From CAYFKJ01 sp964528595 (GTDB lineage Bacteria > Pseudomonadota > Alphaproteobacteria > UBA2966): 12,888 nucleotides of DNA. Positions 1 through 6,304 of the stretch are shown here, in pieces (within the stretch, counting starts at the first letter, position 1; the number at the start of each line of letters is the position of its first letter). The notes beneath the pieces are model-generated. The model was not told where the DNA came from, did no database searches, and was given only the letters and a program-made list of their open reading frames with translations. The DNA lies in assembly GCA_964528595.1 (NCBI GenBank), contig CAZGTM010000083.1, forward strand, positions 1 through 12,888, in the 5' to 3' direction. A program made the translations under genes and the position numbers.

Positions 1-336
1 CGTCAGCTTTCCGGATCTCTCGGACTTCTGGCCAAGGGCGAAGGTGATTCCAAGGCCCTGATGCTAAAGCTCAACACCTTGGCCCACGAATTCAGGGGAC
101 AGGGCGGAATTTTCGGCTATCCGTTAGTTACCCGTTTCGGCAAGTCGCTGTACGAGGGCACGAGGGACCCGGACATCACGGTCACCAACCGCCACATTGA
201 ATTTTACAAGGCCCACGTTGACGCCATCAACGCGGTCATGCACGAGAAAATGAAAGGCGACGGCGGCGACATCGGCCGCAGCCTCCTGGAAGGCTTGAAG
301 CAGGCGCAAAAGAACTTTGCCGGCGCCGAAGACTGA
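1..336 (+). CDS. HPt-like histidine phosphotransfer domain protein, 5' end cut off by the window
   Basis: The reading frame is open from base 1 and ends at TGA 334-336, giving 111 residues; the start lies upstream. The stretch LAHEFRGQGGIFGYPLVTRF (bases 79-138) matches the core helix of HPt domains, where a phosphorylatable His is followed by K/R-G and a small-residue turn; here the His codon is 85-87. HPt proteins pass phosphate between response regulators in multistep phosphorelays in the cytoplasm. The conserved G-x-G-G and F-G after the His fit this, and the C-terminal tail is mostly helical and charged. No receiver or kinase domain is visible in the part seen, so it may be a stand-alone HPt, or the tail of a longer protein that begins outside the window. 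It faces the aminotransferase gene tail to tail with only 15 bp between. An internal ATG at 61 has a weak AAGG upstream but would cut the domain short, so I do not use it. Domain call moderately sure; partners unknown. Confidence 0.65.
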   Translation, partial: RQLSGSLGLLAKGEGDSKALMLKLNTLAHEFRGQGGIFGYPLVTRFGKSLYEGTRDPDITVTNRHIEFYKAHVDAINAVMHEKMKGDGGDIGRSLLEGLKQAQKNFAGAED

Positions 337-351
337 GGCAACTCTACCGGC

Positions 352-1542
352 TCAGGAAAGATACGGCTCCAGACGATCCATGGCTGCCGACAAGGTTTCG
401 GTTGTGGCCGCGAAGCACAGCCTCAAATGCCCCTCCCCCGCCGAACCGAAAGCGCTGCCCGGCGCAAGACCGACGTTCGCTTTGTCCAGGATCTCCGTGG
501 CATAGGCGAGGCTGTCCGCCATGCCGTCAACCGCGAAAAAGGCATAGAACGCCGCCTCGGGATAGGGCAACCTGACGCGCGGCATAGCGCTGAGGCGCTG
601 ATAGACCAGGTCACGGCCCAAGCGATAGCGCTCGACCGTCGCCTTCACGAAATCCTCTCCGTCCCGAACGGCGACGATACCGGCATGCTGAACGAAGGTC
701 GTGGGGTGCGAGACGTTGTACTCCATCAGCTTGTCCAGCACGTCCCCCAGCGCGGGTGGCGTCGTCAGCCAGCCCAGCCGCCAGCCGGTCATCGACCATG
801 ATTTGGAGAAACTGTTCGTGACGATGAGGGGATCGTCCGGATCGGCGATTTCGACGAACGACGGCGCGTAGGGCCGGTCGTAGATGATGCGCGCATAAAC
901 CTCGTCCGAGATTATCCAAATGTTTTTGCGCCGGCAAAAATCCAACACCTGGCGCTGTTGTTCCGCCGGCATCACCCAGCCGGTCGGATTGCCAGGCGAA
1001 TTGATGAAAATTCCCCGCGTTTTCTCGTCGCAGCTGTCGAACAAACGATCGAGGTCCAGCTGCCAACGTCCGTCGATTTCTTCCAGTTGGACCAAGCGCG
1101 GCTCGCCCCCCATGACGGCGACGGTTTCACGGCAGTTGGGCCACAAGGGCTCGACGACGATGACGTTATCGCCGGGCCCCACGATGGCCTGCATGATGAG
1201 CATGATGGCGTTCATGGCGCCGACCGTCAGCGTGATGCGATCCTGGTTGACCGGTACGCCGTACAAACTCGTCATGTATTCGGACAGGGTTTCCCGCAGC
1301 GGCGGTATGCCCCGGTTCGCGGTATAGAACGTGTGCCCCGCCGCCAGCGCCTCGTCCGCCGCGTCGCAGATGAATTTGGGCGTCGGCTGATCGGGCTCCC
1401 CGAACCAAAGCGGCAGAAGACCGTCTCGGCCCAAGCCGTCGCGGCTGACCTCGCGGATCTTCGATGCCTGCAGATCGACAATCTGTTGACGGATGTGGGC
1501 GGGGAAATCGGCGGTCTCATTCATGCGAGGCACTCCGGTCAT
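352..1542 (-). CDS. PLP-dependent class I/II aminotransferase
   Basis: This 396-residue protein is the usual length for a fold-type I aminotransferase of the aspartate aminotransferase superfamily, a cytoplasmic enzyme that moves amino groups between an amino acid and a 2-oxo acid. The family marks are in order: TANRGIPPLRE (about 74-84), NSPGNPTG (181-188), SDEVY (212-216) with the Asp that binds the pyridine nitrogen, NSFSKSWSMTGWR with the Schiff-base Lys at 247 and a conserved Arg at 255, and a carboxylate-binding Arg at about 374 in HLRLCF. The substrate cannot be told from sequence. ATG 1542 has an AAGGAAAGG about 8 bases upstream; a second ATG at 1524 also has a GGAG at good distance, so the first six residues are uncertain. 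It is transcribed away from the OmpA lipoprotein gene across a 173-bp gap (1543-1715) in which I see no clear promoter hexamers or operator. The stop is 15 bp from the HPt-like gene. Confidence 0.9.
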   Translation of the reverse strand: MTGVPRMNETADFPAHIRQQIVDLQASKIREVSRDGLGRDGLLPLWFGEPDQPTPKFICDAADEALAAGHTFYTANRGIPPLRETLSEYMTSLYGVPVNQDRITLTVGAMNAIMLIMQAIVGPGDNVIVVEPLWPNCRETVAVMGGEPRLVQLEEIDGRWQLDLDRLFDSCDEKTRGIFINSPGNPTGWVMPAEQQRQVLDFCRRKNIWIISDEVYARIIYDRPYAPSFVEIADPDDPLIVTNSFSKSWSMTGWRLGWLTTPPALGDVLDKLMEYNVSHPTTFVQHAGIVAVRDGEDFVKATVERYRLGRDLVYQRLSAMPRVRLPYPEAAFYAFFAVDGMADSLAYATEILDKANVGLAPGSAFGSAGEGHLRLCFAATTETLSAAMDRLEPYLS

Positions 1543-1715
1543 AAAAGTATCCTTTCCTTATCACCCTCCGCCGGCTCATGTAAGCCCACGCAACAAAGGA
1601 TCTATCCCGCCCCATTCCCGCCACAACTTCGGGCCGATTTCGCCGCATTGAGAGCATATGAGTTCGGCCTCGAGACGATTGGCGGACCGGCCTTCAGGCG
1701 AATGAGGAGAACGAC

Positions 1716-2591
1716 ATGTGGAGAAAAACGGGATTTGCCATCGCGGCCTGCATCGCCCTTTCGATGTTGGCGGCATGTGCGGACGATCTGGCGACGTTGA
1801 AAAATACGGCGCCCGAAGGCAGTGCCTTCAACCGCAACCTTGCCGACGAATACCGGCGCTTTGCGACTTTCGAAGCCGATCAGATGTTCGACTGGCCGGA
1901 CGCCAAGCACTTTGCTCTCAAGGGCCTCGCAGCGGCCCAGGGAAATCCGGTCGGTCCGGAAAACCCCACAGACTGGAATATCCCGTCAGCGGTGCTGCCT
2001 GACATCAATGAAGCCCGCCGCCGGCTGGCGGCGATTTTCGAAACCGGTGTGCGCTCGGGCGAACCGGAAACTTCCGCACGGGCGCAGGCGCGTTTTGATT
2101 GCTGGGTCGAGCAACAGGAAGAAAACTGGCAGACTGACCACATTGCCGTCTGCCGCACCGGCCTCATGGCGGCGCTGGAGAAATTGGAAGACACGCCCGA
2201 GGTGCAAACCGCGCGCTTCACGTTGGTCCTGTTTCCTTTCGATTCCGCCAAGATCAAACAGCCGGAATATGAAACGCTGGCGGCGCTGATCGGACGCGCC
2301 CAAGGACTGGGCTTCGCGGATGTCTCCGTGACCGGCCATACCGACCGTGCCGGCTCCGACGCCTACAACATGGACCTGTCGCTGCGCCGGGCCCAAGCGG
2401 TGCGCGAAGCGCTGATCCGCCGAGGTCTTCCCGCGACGCTGATCGGTTTAGCCGCCAAGGGTGAAACGGAACCGCGCGTGACCACCGCCGACGGCGTGCG
2501 CGAAGCCCTGAACCGGCGGGTCGAGATATTGCTGGCCAAACCGGAAGCGGCAGCAACAACGGAGGCTTCGCAAATTGCCGTCCTGTGGTAA
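1716..2591 (+). CDS. OmpA-family outer-membrane lipoprotein with peptidoglycan-binding C-terminal domain
   Basis: The 291-residue product starts with a lipoprotein signal peptide: basic MWRK, a hydrophobic core, then the lipobox LAAC with Cys21 as the lipidation site. Residues after Cys21 are ADD; the Asp at +3, rather than +2, does not make a clear Lol-avoidance signal, so outer-membrane sorting is expected. Residues 30-160 form a region with an acidic, aromatic-rich stretch (FATFEADQMFDWPDAKHF) that I recall from other alphaproteobacterial OmpA lipoproteins; it holds two Cys (129 and 146) that could pair in the periplasm. The C-terminal OmpA domain runs from about 167 to 272, with the F-DSA-I opening, GHTD (207-210), SLRRAQAV (222-229) and NRRVEI (266-271), the peptidoglycan-binding signature. 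It therefore probably ties the outer membrane to the cell wall. ATG 1716 has GAGGAG six bases upstream. The thioesterase gene follows within 41 bp and may be co-transcribed. Confidence 0.9.
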   Translation: MWRKTGFAIAACIALSMLAACADDLATLKNTAPEGSAFNRNLADEYRRFATFEADQMFDWPDAKHFALKGLAAAQGNPVGPENPTDWNIPSAVLPDINEARRRLAAIFETGVRSGEPETSARAQARFDCWVEQQEENWQTDHIAVCRTGLMAALEKLEDTPEVQTARFTLVLFPFDSAKIKQPEYETLAALIGRAQGLGFADVSVTGHTDRAGSDAYNMDLSLRRAQAVREALIRRGLPATLIGLAAKGETEPRVTTADGVREALNRRVEILLAKPEAAATTEASQIAVLW

Positions 2592-2632
2592 CGTCCGGCG
2601 CAACCGCAAGCGAACACGCGTCAGGACCCCAA

Positions 2633-3070
2633 ATGGCAAGATCCGATTACAAATTTTCATTTCCGTTTCGCGTCAGATATTCGGAGATCGACGCCCAAGG
2701 CGTCGTCTTCAACGCGCATTATCTAACCTACTTCGATACGGCCATCGCTGAGTATTTCAGACATTTGGATTTCGATTACCAGGGCCAGGTGAAAAAGACC
2801 GGAAAGGATTTCCATACCGTCCGTACCGTGGTGGAGTACGCCGCGCCGATTAATTTTGACGAGGATATCGACGTCCATACCCGCATCGCAAAAATCGGCC
2901 GCACCAGCATGACCTTCCTGCTGGAAATCCATCCCAAGGATACCGACGAGCTGCGCGCCACGGGGGAGGTCGTCTGGGTCAACGCCGACCAGACGACGCA
3001 CAAATCGACGCCGCTGCCCGAAAACCTCGTGGAATTGATCCGGGGATTTGAAGGCGAGGCTATTGAATAA
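2633..3070 (+). CDS. Hot-dog fold acyl-CoA thioesterase (4HBT/YbgC type)
   Basis: From ATG 2633 this is a 145-residue protein, the normal size for a single 4HBT hot-dog domain. Near the N-terminus VRYSEIDAQGVVFNAHYLTYFD (residues 14-35) matches the 4-hydroxybenzoyl-CoA thioesterase signature: an Asp at about 20, the G-V-hydrophobic turn, and the N-x-x-Y before the long central helix. The rest follows the usual pattern of beta strands, including V-V-Y-A-A-P and an E-V-V-W-V-N strand near 107. Such enzymes hydrolyse short-chain or aromatic acyl-CoA thioesters in the cytoplasm; YbgC-type members sit near tol-pal genes, and the OmpA lipoprotein just upstream is a loose echo of that setting, though no tolQRAB is present. 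A GTG at 2585 is in frame but overlaps the end of the upstream gene; ATG 2633 has an AGGA about 6 bases upstream and starts right before the domain. The last 11 bp overlap the convergent amidotransferase gene. Confidence 0.85.
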   Translation: MARSDYKFSFPFRVRYSEIDAQGVVFNAHYLTYFDTAIAEYFRHLDFDYQGQVKKTGKDFHTVRTVVEYAAPINFDEDIDVHTRIAKIGRTSMTFLLEIHPKDTDELRATGEVVWVNADQTTHKSTPLPENLVELIRGFEGEAIE

Positions 3071-3788
3071 GGTCGGCGTACCTTAGGAAATTGACCAGCA
3101 GACGCGGCGCTTGGGGTAAGGGTCGGTAGTTCGCGATGTTTTCTGGCGCGTGCCAGAGCCAGGTACGGGCCATGGTGTCATGCAGGAATTCAGGGTGAAA
3201 CTGCACCGATAGCCAGCCGCCGCCATGATCAAGCGCCAAGGCCGGCGAATCATCCGAAACGGCCAACACGACGGAATTTTCCGGCGCCGCCGAAACATGG
3301 TCGGAGTTGCCGAACTGGAACCAAGGCGCCTCGTCAAAGCCGTCAAACAGAGGGTGTGTCCGGCCGGCCTCAGTCAGGTCAATCGCCGCGCTTCGACCCA
3401 CTGGGCCATTGGCCCGTTTCTCCACCGGTGCGCCCGCCATCACGCTCATCATCTGGTGGCCGCCGCAAATGCCGAGAACCGGCAATCCGGTCTTTCGCCA
3501 ATCGGCTAGCCAGTCCCGCAGGTCTTGCTGCCACGGCGTACCCTCGTGGATGGAATGGACGCTGCCGCCAACCATGACGGCATCGAAGCCTTTCGCTTCG
3601 GGCAGGCTGTCGCCCTCGGTGATGCAGACCGAGTGATAATCGATCTGGTCCGCCACGCCCCATTCGGTCAGCCGGTATTGCACCCAGCGCCAATCGTCGC
3701 CGCCGTCGGGCAGGTCGTCGAACAATTCGCGGTCATGCTTGCCGGGTACGCCAAGCATGGAAATGAAAAGCAACTTGGGTTTGGCCAT
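3060..3788 (-). CDS. Class I glutamine amidotransferase (GATase1), GMP synthase-like stand-alone domain
   Basis: This 242-residue protein is a free-standing class I (triad) glutamine amidotransferase domain. The nucleophile elbow is GICGGHQ with Cys108; the rest of the triad is in VQFHPEF with His198 and Glu200. VMVGGSVHSIHEG at 71-83 corresponds to the oxyanion-side strand of the family. Proteins of this type are commonly labelled GMP synthase-like, but no ATP pyrophosphatase domain is present and no synthase partner is next door. The role could be glutamine hydrolysis for an unknown acceptor or a gamma-glutamyl hydrolase-type activity. The 22 bases before ATG 3788 hold no clear Shine-Dalgarno, so either the start is weak or translation depends on context; there is no better in-frame start nearby. 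The gene ends 11 bp inside the convergent thioesterase gene. Two hairpins separate it from hsp20 upstream, so it is probably its own transcription unit. Confidence 0.85.
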   Translation of the reverse strand: MAKPKLLFISMLGVPGKHDRELFDDLPDGGDDWRWVQYRLTEWGVADQIDYHSVCITEGDSLPEAKGFDAVMVGGSVHSIHEGTPWQQDLRDWLADWRKTGLPVLGICGGHQMMSVMAGAPVEKRANGPVGRSAAIDLTEAGRTHPLFDGFDEAPWFQFGNSDHVSAAPENSVVLAVSDDSPALALDHGGGWLSVQFHPEFLHDTMARTWLWHAPENIANYRPLPQAPRLLVNFLRYADLIQ

Positions 3789-3813
3789 GCGGTTCGCTTA
3801 AGTGATTGTGAGA

Positions 3814-3867
3814 GGGGCTCCCAGTTTGCCGGGAGCCCCGAACCACTCAGACTACCACATTGGTAGT
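3814..3867 (-). terminator. Tandem hairpins between hsp20 and the amidotransferase gene; possible terminator
   Basis: Two perfect inverted repeats lie in this 106-bp gap. The first one met when reading from hsp20 is a 7-bp stem with a 3-base loop (3851-3857 with 3861-3867). The second is a 9-bp GC-rich stem, GGGGCTCCC at 3814-3822 with its complement at 3831-3839 and an 8-base loop. Neither is followed by a clean U tract on either strand; on the minus strand the second is followed by tctcacaat. It may therefore slow polymerase or protect the 3' end of the hsp20 mRNA rather than act as a textbook intrinsic terminator. Confidence 0.45.
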
Positions 3868-3894
3868 TCGGTCCCAGTCCCTTCGGTCGCGCCG

Positions 3895-4326
3895 TCAAGC
3901 GTTAATCTTGATCTTCTTCTTTTCATCCTTGGCCGGCGCCGTCTTGGCGATCTTGACGGTCAATACGCCATCCTTGAAACCGGCGTCGATCGCCTTGGGA
4001 TCGGCGTCCTCGGGCAGGCGGAATGAGCGCTGGAAGGCGCCGTAGGAGCGTTCGGAGAAGTAGTAGCTCTTGCCCTCTTCTTTATGTTCGGAGCGCTTCT
4101 CGCCTTTGACCGACAGAACACGATCGTGCAGCGTCAGTTCGATGTCGTCCTCGGCCACGCCGGGCAATTCGACCGTTACCTCATAGGCGTCCTTGGTGAT
4201 GGCGGCATCGGCGTTCGGAGTGAAGAATTCTGCAAGACGGTTGCCGAAAGTCCGCAGCGGATCGAGCATGGCAGGCAGCCATTCTGACGTATTGCCTCCA
4301 GGCGACGTATAGGATTTCTCAACCAC
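3895..4326 (-). CDS. Small heat-shock protein (Hsp20 / alpha-crystallin family)
   Basis: The open frame runs up to 4443, but its upstream part has no good start. I choose GTG 4326 because GGAGGG lies 7 bases before it (4334-4339), giving 143 residues, typical for bacterial Hsp20 chaperones. These bind unfolding proteins in the cytoplasm as large oligomers without using ATP. The short N-terminal arm contains an aromatic/hydrophobic helix (WLPAMLDPLRTFGNRLAEFF, 16-35). The alpha-crystallin domain runs from about 45 to 127, with VELPGV (52-57) and the GFKDGVLTV signature (116-124). The C-terminal tail ends in IKI (139-141), the I-x-I motif that docks on a neighbouring subunit. A heat-shock-type promoter can be drawn 50 bases upstream of the GTG. 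ATGs at 4341, 4380 and 4392 are alternatives but have poor ribosome binding sites. The family call is certain, the start less so. Confidence 0.88.
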   Translation of the reverse strand: MVEKSYTSPGGNTSEWLPAMLDPLRTFGNRLAEFFTPNADAAITKDAYEVTVELPGVAEDDIELTLHDRVLSVKGEKRSEHKEEGKSYYFSERSYGAFQRSFRLPEDADPKAIDAGFKDGVLTVKIAKTAPAKDEKKKIKINA

Positions 4327-4333
4327 TTTCTTG

Positions 4334-4351
4334 CCCTCCATCAGGTGATGG
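4334..4351 (-). promoter_or_regulatory. Strong ribosome binding site of hsp20, partly inside a small hairpin
   Basis: On the minus strand GGAGGG (4339-4334) sits 7 bases before GTG 4326 and decides the hsp20 start. Immediately upstream CCATC (4351-4347) can pair with GATGG (4342-4338) around the loop ACCT, which would bury the first two G of the site. This is a possible heat-melting switch, as known for many hsp20 leaders, but the stem is only 5 bp and no ROSE-type U(U/C)GCU motif is evident. Confidence 0.4.
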
Positions 4352-4376
4352 CCCAGCGCCCATCGCCGGGCTTCCA

Positions 4377-4402
4377 CCATAGAGTTGGGCATCTCGATCA
4401 AG
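4377..4402 (-). promoter_or_regulatory. Candidate heat-shock (sigma-32 type) promoter for hsp20
   Basis: On the minus strand CTTGAT (4402-4397) is followed after 12 bases by CTCTATGG (4384-4377). This resembles the RpoH consensus of a CTTGAA -35 box and a CCCCATNT or CYTATNT -10 box, with a spacer one or two bases short. It lies about 50 bases before the chosen GTG start, a plausible leader length, and after a hairpin that follows the upstream gene. The -10 match is only partial, so this is a candidate only. Confidence 0.3.
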
Positions 4403-4442
4403 GATTGAAGATGTCGGTAAGTGGCTGCGACCAAAGGCCGCA

Positions 4443-4468
4443 ACGGCGATTACAGGTACGTTCGCCGT
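4443..4468 (-). terminator. Hairpin directly after the nitronate monooxygenase stop codon
   Basis: Right after the TAG at 4471-4469 the minus strand carries ACGGCGA (4449-4443 as its complement on the other arm) and TCGCCGT, a perfect 7-bp stem of 4462-4468 with 4443-4449 around a 12-base loop. No U tract follows. Its position at the end of the six-gene string and before the hsp20 promoter candidate suggests an operon end, possibly a weak or Rho-assisted terminator. Confidence 0.35.
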
Positions 4469-5482
4469 CTATTCCGCAGCGGCCGCAGCCGCTCCGCCAT
4501 TGAGGTCCGCGAGAGCTTCGCCATACTCCGCTTTCAGCCGTTCGACCAACTCCGCCGTCGCCGGAACGTCATCGATGGCGCCCACGCCCTGCCCCGCCGA
4601 CCAGATGTTCTTCCAGGCTTTCTGCCGCTCCTCCTCCTCGGGAGTGAGGACGTCCTCCTCCCCGGGCGCCAGTTCCTTCTTGAAGTTGATCTCGTCCTTG
4701 ACCGGAAGATTGTCAGGATCCAAGCCCGCCGCCACAATCGATTGGCGCAGGAAACTGCCCGGCACGCCCGACACCGCGGGCGTGTAGACGATGTCACCGG
4801 CATGGGCGTCGATCACCATGTTCTTGAATTCGCCAGGCGCCATGCTTTCCCGCGTATTGATGAAACGGGTGCCGAGATAAGCGAGGTCCGCCCCCATGGC
4901 CCGCGCCGCGGCCACCGCACGGCCGTCGGAAATACAACCCGCCATCAGTATCGTGCCGTCGAACTCCGCCCGGACTTCAGGCAGGAAAGCAAACGGATTG
5001 ATGATGCCGGCATGACCGCCCGCGCCGTTGCACACCAGGATGAGCCCATCGACCCCGGCCCGCATGGCGCTGCGGGCGTGACGCATGTTCGTGACGTCAT
5101 GGAATACAACGCCGCCGTAGCTGTGTACGGCGTCCACCAGTTCTGAGACCGCGCCCAGCGAGGTTATCACCAGCGGCGTCTTGTGCTTGACGATAACCTC
5201 AAGGTCGGCCTGAACCCGCGGGTTCGATTTGTGGACGATCAGGTTGACGCCGTAGGGCGCCGCATTGCTTCCGGTTTCAGCCTCGAACGCCGCGAGCCGG
5301 TCTTCGATCTCGGTCAGCCACTCATCAAAACCCTCGGTGGAACGTTGATTCAACGCGGGAAATGTCCCGACAATGCCGGCCTTGCAGCTTTCCGTCACCA
5401 GATCGGGGCCGGACACCAGGAACATCGGCGCGGCGACCGCCGGCAAGGAAAGCCGGCCTTCGAATGAACGGGGTAAAGGCAT
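4469..5482 (-). CDS. Nitronate monooxygenase / 2-nitropropane dioxygenase family FMN enzyme
   Basis: The 337-residue product has the TIM-barrel layout of FMN-dependent nitronate monooxygenases, which oxidise alkyl nitronates with O2 to carbonyl compounds and nitrite; FabK enoyl-ACP reductases and some NADH:quinone reductases share the fold. Visible marks: LPAVAAPMFLVSG (13-25) at the first strand, YGVNLIVHK (77-85), CNGAGGHAG (151-159) with the conserved His157 expected as the active-site base, and DGRAVAAARAMGADLAYLGTRF (186-207), the FMN-phosphate loop. The C-terminus is acidic and ends in a run of Ala. ATG 5482 has AGGAG about 8 bases upstream. It is the last gene of the minus-strand string, 17 bp after the hydrolase. 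The true substrate is unknown, since many proteins with this label have never been tested on nitronates. Confidence 0.88.
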   Translation of the reverse strand: MPLPRSFEGRLSLPAVAAPMFLVSGPDLVTESCKAGIVGTFPALNQRSTEGFDEWLTEIEDRLAAFEAETGSNAAPYGVNLIVHKSNPRVQADLEVIVKHKTPLVITSLGAVSELVDAVHSYGGVVFHDVTNMRHARSAMRAGVDGLILVCNGAGGHAGIINPFAFLPEVRAEFDGTILMAGCISDGRAVAAARAMGADLAYLGTRFINTRESMAPGEFKNMVIDAHAGDIVYTPAVSGVPGSFLRQSIVAAGLDPDNLPVKDEINFKKELAPGEEDVLTPEEEERQKAWKNIWSAGQGVGAIDDVPATAELVERLKAEYGEALADLNGGAAAAAAE

Positions 5483-5499
5483 TGGGGGGCTCCTGAATA

Positions 5500-6285
5500 C
5501 TAATGCTTTGAAATATGCGCCGAGAATGCGGCGTTGAAGATTTCGGGTTGCTCGATATTGCTGAGATGCAGCGCGCCGTCAATGACGCAAAGCTCGGCGC
5601 CGGAAATGTTCCGCTGGATGGTCTCGGCAACTTCGGGCGTCGCGCCCGGGTCCTCTTTGCCCGTGATGACCAGCGTTGGCGTGGAGATCGAACCGAGCTG
5701 GTCCGTCAGATTGAGCTGGGCGATGGCCAGACAGCAGCCGGCGAAGCCAGGAATGGGCGTGGTGCGGATGAGCTCCCGGATGGGATCGACCTGATCCGGC
5801 CGGGCGGCGCAGAATTCAGGCGAAAACCAGCGCTCGATGGTCGGCTCGACATGGGCTTCCATGCCTTCCGCGTTGGCCAAGGTCACGCGGTCCTCGAACA
5901 TGGCCCGGGCTGCCTCGGGCACTTCACACATGGTGTTGCACAAGGTGAGCGAATGAAGCCTGTCGCCCGCTTTGATGCCGAGCACCTGACCGATCATGCC
6001 GCCCATGGATATGCCGATGTAGTGCGTCCGCTCGATCTCAAGCTGGTCCAGCAGGTGAAGAAAATCATCGGCCAGCTGTTCCAAAGTGTAGGGTCCCTCC
6101 GGGGCGTCCGAGCCGCCGTGACCGCGGGTATCGACCCGCAGCACGCGGTAATCTTCCAGCACCGGCAGCTGCACCTGCCACATCGAGCCGTCGCACATCA
6201 GCGAATGGCTCATGGTGACGACCGGCGCGTGGGCGGGCCCCTCGAGCGTGTAGTGAATGTCGATGCCTTGGATGTTCGCTTTCAT
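5500..6285 (-). CDS. Alpha/beta hydrolase, 3-oxoadipate enol-lactonase-like
   Basis: From ATG 6285 the protein is 261 residues, the usual size of PcaD-type 3-oxoadipate enol-lactonases, which open the enol-lactone ring in the beta-ketoadipate route of aromatic breakdown. The fold is clear: MSHSLMCDGSMW with the oxyanion strand (25-36), DTRGHGGSD (52-60), the nucleophile elbow GISMGG with Ser93, the acid Asp212 in GKEDPG, and His240 in ALHLSN. Resemblance to PcaD is good in SLMCDGSMW and RGHG-SD, but no pcaB, pcaC, pcaG or pcaH is nearby, so another ester or lactone could be the substrate. The ribosome binding site GGGAGGG ends a few bases before the ATG. The open frame continues upstream into the GST gene without a stop only because of a one-base loss there. 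The gap to the nitronate monooxygenase is 17 bp. Confidence 0.87.
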   Translation of the reverse strand: MKANIQGIDIHYTLEGPAHAPVVTMSHSLMCDGSMWQVQLPVLEDYRVLRVDTRGHGGSDAPEGPYTLEQLADDFLHLLDQLEIERTHYIGISMGGMIGQVLGIKAGDRLHSLTLCNTMCEVPEAARAMFEDRVTLANAEGMEAHVEPTIERWFSPEFCAARPDQVDPIRELIRTTPIPGFAGCCLAIAQLNLTDQLGSISTPTLVITGKEDPGATPEVAETIQRNISGAELCVIDGALHLSNIEQPEIFNAAFSAHISKH

Positions 6286-6304
6286 GGCTCCCTCCCGGAT
6301 GCCG

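Noticed and set aside
1543..1715. Promoter or operator in the aminotransferase-OmpA divergent gap
   Set aside because: Promoters must lie here, but I found no pair of hexamers at proper spacing and no palindrome that stands out.
958..1800. Long plus-strand open frame of 280 codons across the aminotransferase start
   Set aside because: It is the antisense shadow of a clear aminotransferase; composition is Arg- and His-rich with no domain, and it crosses the divergent intergenic gap.
2585..2632. An upstream GTG start for the thioesterase overlapping the OmpA gene
   Set aside because: The added 16 residues lie before the domain and are unlike the family; ATG 2633 has an AGGA at good distance.
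4327..4443. N-terminal extension of Hsp20 from TTG 4443 or from ATGs at 4392, 4380 or 4341
   Set aside because: None has a convincing ribosome binding site, whereas GTG 4326 has GGAGGG at 7 bases and gives a normal length; the stretch instead holds promoter-like sequence.
4421..5146. Plus-strand open frame of 241 codons over the nitronate monooxygenase
   Set aside because: It is antisense to a well-supported enzyme, Arg- and His-rich, and has no recognisable domain.
5439..5457. Perfect 6-bp inverted repeat GCCGGC with a 7-base spacer near the nitronate monooxygenase start
   Set aside because: It lies within coding sequence and such GC-rich repeats are expected by chance here.
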